From an uncultured Muribaculaceae bacterium (GTDB taxonomy: Bacteria; Bacteroidota; Bacteroidia; Bacteroidales; Muribaculaceae), in assembly GCA_934663645.1 (NCBI GenBank), contig CAKUKR010000002.1, positions 6,647-70,646 of the forward strand: a stretch of DNA of 64,000 nt, given 5' to 3'. Positions 62,477 to 64,000 of the stretch are shown here, piece by piece. The translations under genes and the position numbers were made by a program. Below the pieces are notes generated by a model that saw only the letters and a list, made by a program, of their open reading frames with translations, did not search any database and was not told the DNA's origin. Positions within the stretch are counted from its first letter, which is position 1, and every line of letters begins with the position of its first letter.

Positions 62477-64000
62477 ATGACAAAGGAAGAACTGCTCGCG
62501 AGACTTGACGACATCGAATGGGACGACTTTGAGGTCAAAGAGGCCTCTGGAGGTCTGCCAAAATCGGTGTGGGAAACAGTCAGTGCATTCTCCAACACGG
62601 CAGGAGGTGTGGTTGTGTTCGGTGTCAGGGAAAGGAAGACCCACGAGTCTTCTGTATTCCAAATAGCCGGGGTATCCAATGCCGAAAAAATAGAGCAGGA
62701 TTTTGTCGGGACTTTGCGCTCCCGCAGCAAATTCAACACCTTGGTCTCATGCCGCCCTATGAAATTTGACATCGACAACAAAACCGTCCTCGCGTTTGAG
62801 ATACCGGTGTCGCCGCACAAGCCGGTTGCTATAAAAAGCACCGGTGACGTGTATATAAGGACTGGCAGCGGCGACCAACTTGCAACAGATGCTGAAGTCA
62901 TGGCTATCGTCCGCGACTCCGCATTTGGGTCCCAGTCCGAGAAGGAGGTGTCAGGAACAAGTTTCAACGACGTGAACCAGGAGTCAATCGCATCATACCG
63001 AAGTTATTTGCGAGATTTCAACCGGGCATTGGCATATCCAGAGTTAGATGCTGAAAGTTTCTGCAAGAAACTCAATATAGTAACTGCTGCAGGTCGGCTA
63101 ACTTATGGGAGTCTGTTGATGTTTGGCAAACGGGACTCCGTCCTTGCCTCAATTCCCAATTTTTGGATAGACTACATGGAGGTGCCCGGTGTGTCCTATT
63201 CAGGAGCATCACAACGCTATATATACCGGATGCCGGAACAGGAGAATATATGGGAAAGCTTCAACCTCATAATGCTCCGTCTCCGCAATTTCGTTGACGC
63301 TCCATACATTGAAGGTCCTGACATTTTCGGGACTGAAGACAATTCTCAACTATTCTGCATTCGCGAGGGACTCGTCAATCTGTGCGCTCATTCGGACTAT
63401 TTCGCAGCTGCCCACCCAACTGTACGGGTCTTCTCTGACAGAATAGAACTGCAGAACCCCGGACGTTTCATCCTTGACGCATCAGAATTCCGGGCGCGAT
63501 TGCTGTCAATGCCTCGCAACCCGAGCATCATCAGGTTCTTCCGTCACCCTAAATTGTCTGAAAACGCAGGTTACGGCATCGACAAGATGCTCCGATGGAA
63601 ATCATTGACTGGCAAAAACGTGCTTATCAAAAGCGACTTGCTCGTTTCCACTGTCGTTTATCCCCTCAAACCGCCTCACTTGTCATCTCAAAACGAGACT
63701 ACAAATGACACCATAATTGAAACTATAACTGAAACTATAAAATCCGCCGATGATAAAGCAATTGTTGAAACCCTAAAATACAATTCCATAATCACAATCC
63801 CCGAAATCACAGCATCTTTGGGCTGGTCTAAGAGCAAGACAAACAGACTGATTGCCTCACTGAAGAAACGAGGTGTCATCAAGCGCATCGGAAGCAACAA
63901 AAAAGGCCACTGGGAAATATCCGCTGTCGTTTATCCCCTCAAACCGCCTCACTTGTCATCTCAAAACGAGACTACAAATGACACCATAATTGAAACTATA
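62477..64000 (+). CDS. AlbA_2/Schlafen-type ATP-binding regulator, runs off window end
   Basis: The frame is open from ATG 62477 to the window edge (508 codons). Residues about 15-125 form an AlbA_2 domain (DFEVKEASGG, SAFSNTAGGVVVFGV). A later GHKL-like segment (about 295-335, REGLVNLCAHSDYF, DRIELQNPGRF) is the HATPase_c_4 part of this family. A winged-helix segment follows (about 425-480, ITIPEITASLGWSKSKTNRLIASLKKRGVIKRIG). From codon 391 an 81-nt segment is repeated 273 nt later. These proteins are putative transcription or nucleic-acid regulators, sometimes in defence islands. Base composition is more A/T-rich than its neighbours, which suggests acquisition. Confidence 0.85.
   Translation, partial: MTKEELLARLDDIEWDDFEVKEASGGLPKSVWETVSAFSNTAGGVVVFGVRERKTHESSVFQIAGVSNAEKIEQDFVGTLRSRSKFNTLVSCRPMKFDIDNKTVLAFEIPVSPHKPVAIKSTGDVYIRTGSGDQLATDAEVMAIVRDSAFGSQSEKEVSGTSFNDVNQESIASYRSYLRDFNRALAYPELDAESFCKKLNIVTAAGRLTYGSLLMFGKRDSVLASIPNFWIDYMEVPGVSYSGASQRYIYRMPEQENIWESFNLIMLRLRNFVDAPYIEGPDIFGTEDNSQLFCIREGLVNLCAHSDYFAAAHPTVRVFSDRIELQNPGRFILDASEFRARLLSMPRNPSIIRFFRHPKLSENAGYGIDKMLRWKSLTGKNVLIKSDLLVSTVVYPLKPPHLSSQNETTNDTIIETITETIKSADDKAIVETLKYNSIITIPEITASLGWSKSKTNRLIASLKKRGVIKRIGSNKKGHWEISAVVYPLKPPHLSSQNETTNDTIIETI
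63647..64000 (+). repeat. In-frame direct repeat, 273-bp period
   Basis: 63647-63727 and 63920-64000 (81 nt) are identical except at one position (A63650/G63923). The 273-nt offset equals 91 codons, so the reading frame is kept. The second copy reaches the window edge, so further copies cannot be excluded. Confidence 0.95.

Overview
The window looks like a chromosome segment of a Bacteroidales bacterium, probably a GC-rich gut lineage such as Muribaculaceae. That placement is my inference from gene content and promoters. The signs are Bacteroidetes promoters of the form TTG-N20-TAnnTTTG upstream of many genes, type IX secretion regulators (PorX, PorW/SprE), a TonB receptor/DUF4249 pair, a BspA-like LRR protein, a NigD-like lipoprotein, a head-GIN protein, DUF4834, and tRNAs with no encoded CCA. 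There is no rRNA, CRISPR array or insertion sequence.

Layout. 1-2.2 kb: four overlapping or closely spaced minus-strand genes, three of them FKBP-type prolyl isomerases. 2.4-3.6 kb: tRNA-Gln, a four-helix-bundle protein and a SemiSWEET sugar carrier. 3.6-10.3 kb: porW, porX, a Sel1-repeat protein and a GH53 galactanase. 10.3-15.3 kb: an inverted-repeat intergenic region, then two lipoproteins (one with two betagamma-crystallin motifs), a TonB-dependent receptor and a DUF4249 lipoprotein. 15.3-16.8 kb: a Wzx-type flippase. 17.2-22.7 kb: a lipoprotein, then a convergent six-gene operon tcdA-lolD-NigD-like-WYL-HAD-aroB. 22.8-29.4 kb: an NfnAB-type flavin oxidoreductase pair, a TPR/AraC membrane regulator and a BspA-like LRR protein with a T9SS-type C-terminal domain. 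29.5-35.8 kb: tRNA-Pro, then gyrB-psd-pssA-DUF4834-Cof-histidine kinase. 36-44 kb: a coiled-coil membrane protein, a UbiA/MenA homologue that has lost its catalytic Asp residues, tRNA-Pro(CGG), a head-GIN protein, dusB, an M16 peptidase and a DUF6377 regulator. 44-52 kb: a structured small RNA, pheT, yebC, a HicB remnant and a pyrG-yidC operon. 52-58 kb: ferritin, Lrp/AsnC, YfhO, a degenerate methyltransferase and xerD. 58-62.3 kb: an operon of three secreted beta-rich proteins with repeated domains. 62.5 kb to the end: an AlbA_2/Schlafen-type ATP-binding regulator with a tandem-repeated tail.

How the genes relate. PorX and PorW control and support type IX secretion. At least two secreted proteins here (27 kb and 60 kb) end in T9SS-like sorting domains, and the histidine kinase at 34.5 kb is a possible PorY partner for PorX.

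The least explained material is intergenic. Five loci carry palindromic repeats built on an exact 9-nt period. There is also a 33-nt periodic repeat, a GGGACACGGC(G/A)TGCC palindrome family, and a promoter/RNA/terminator unit at 44.1-44.35 kb. The most unusual proteins are the catalytically degenerate MenA-like protein, the betagamma-crystallin lipoprotein, and the three-gene repeat-domain operon at 58-62 kb.
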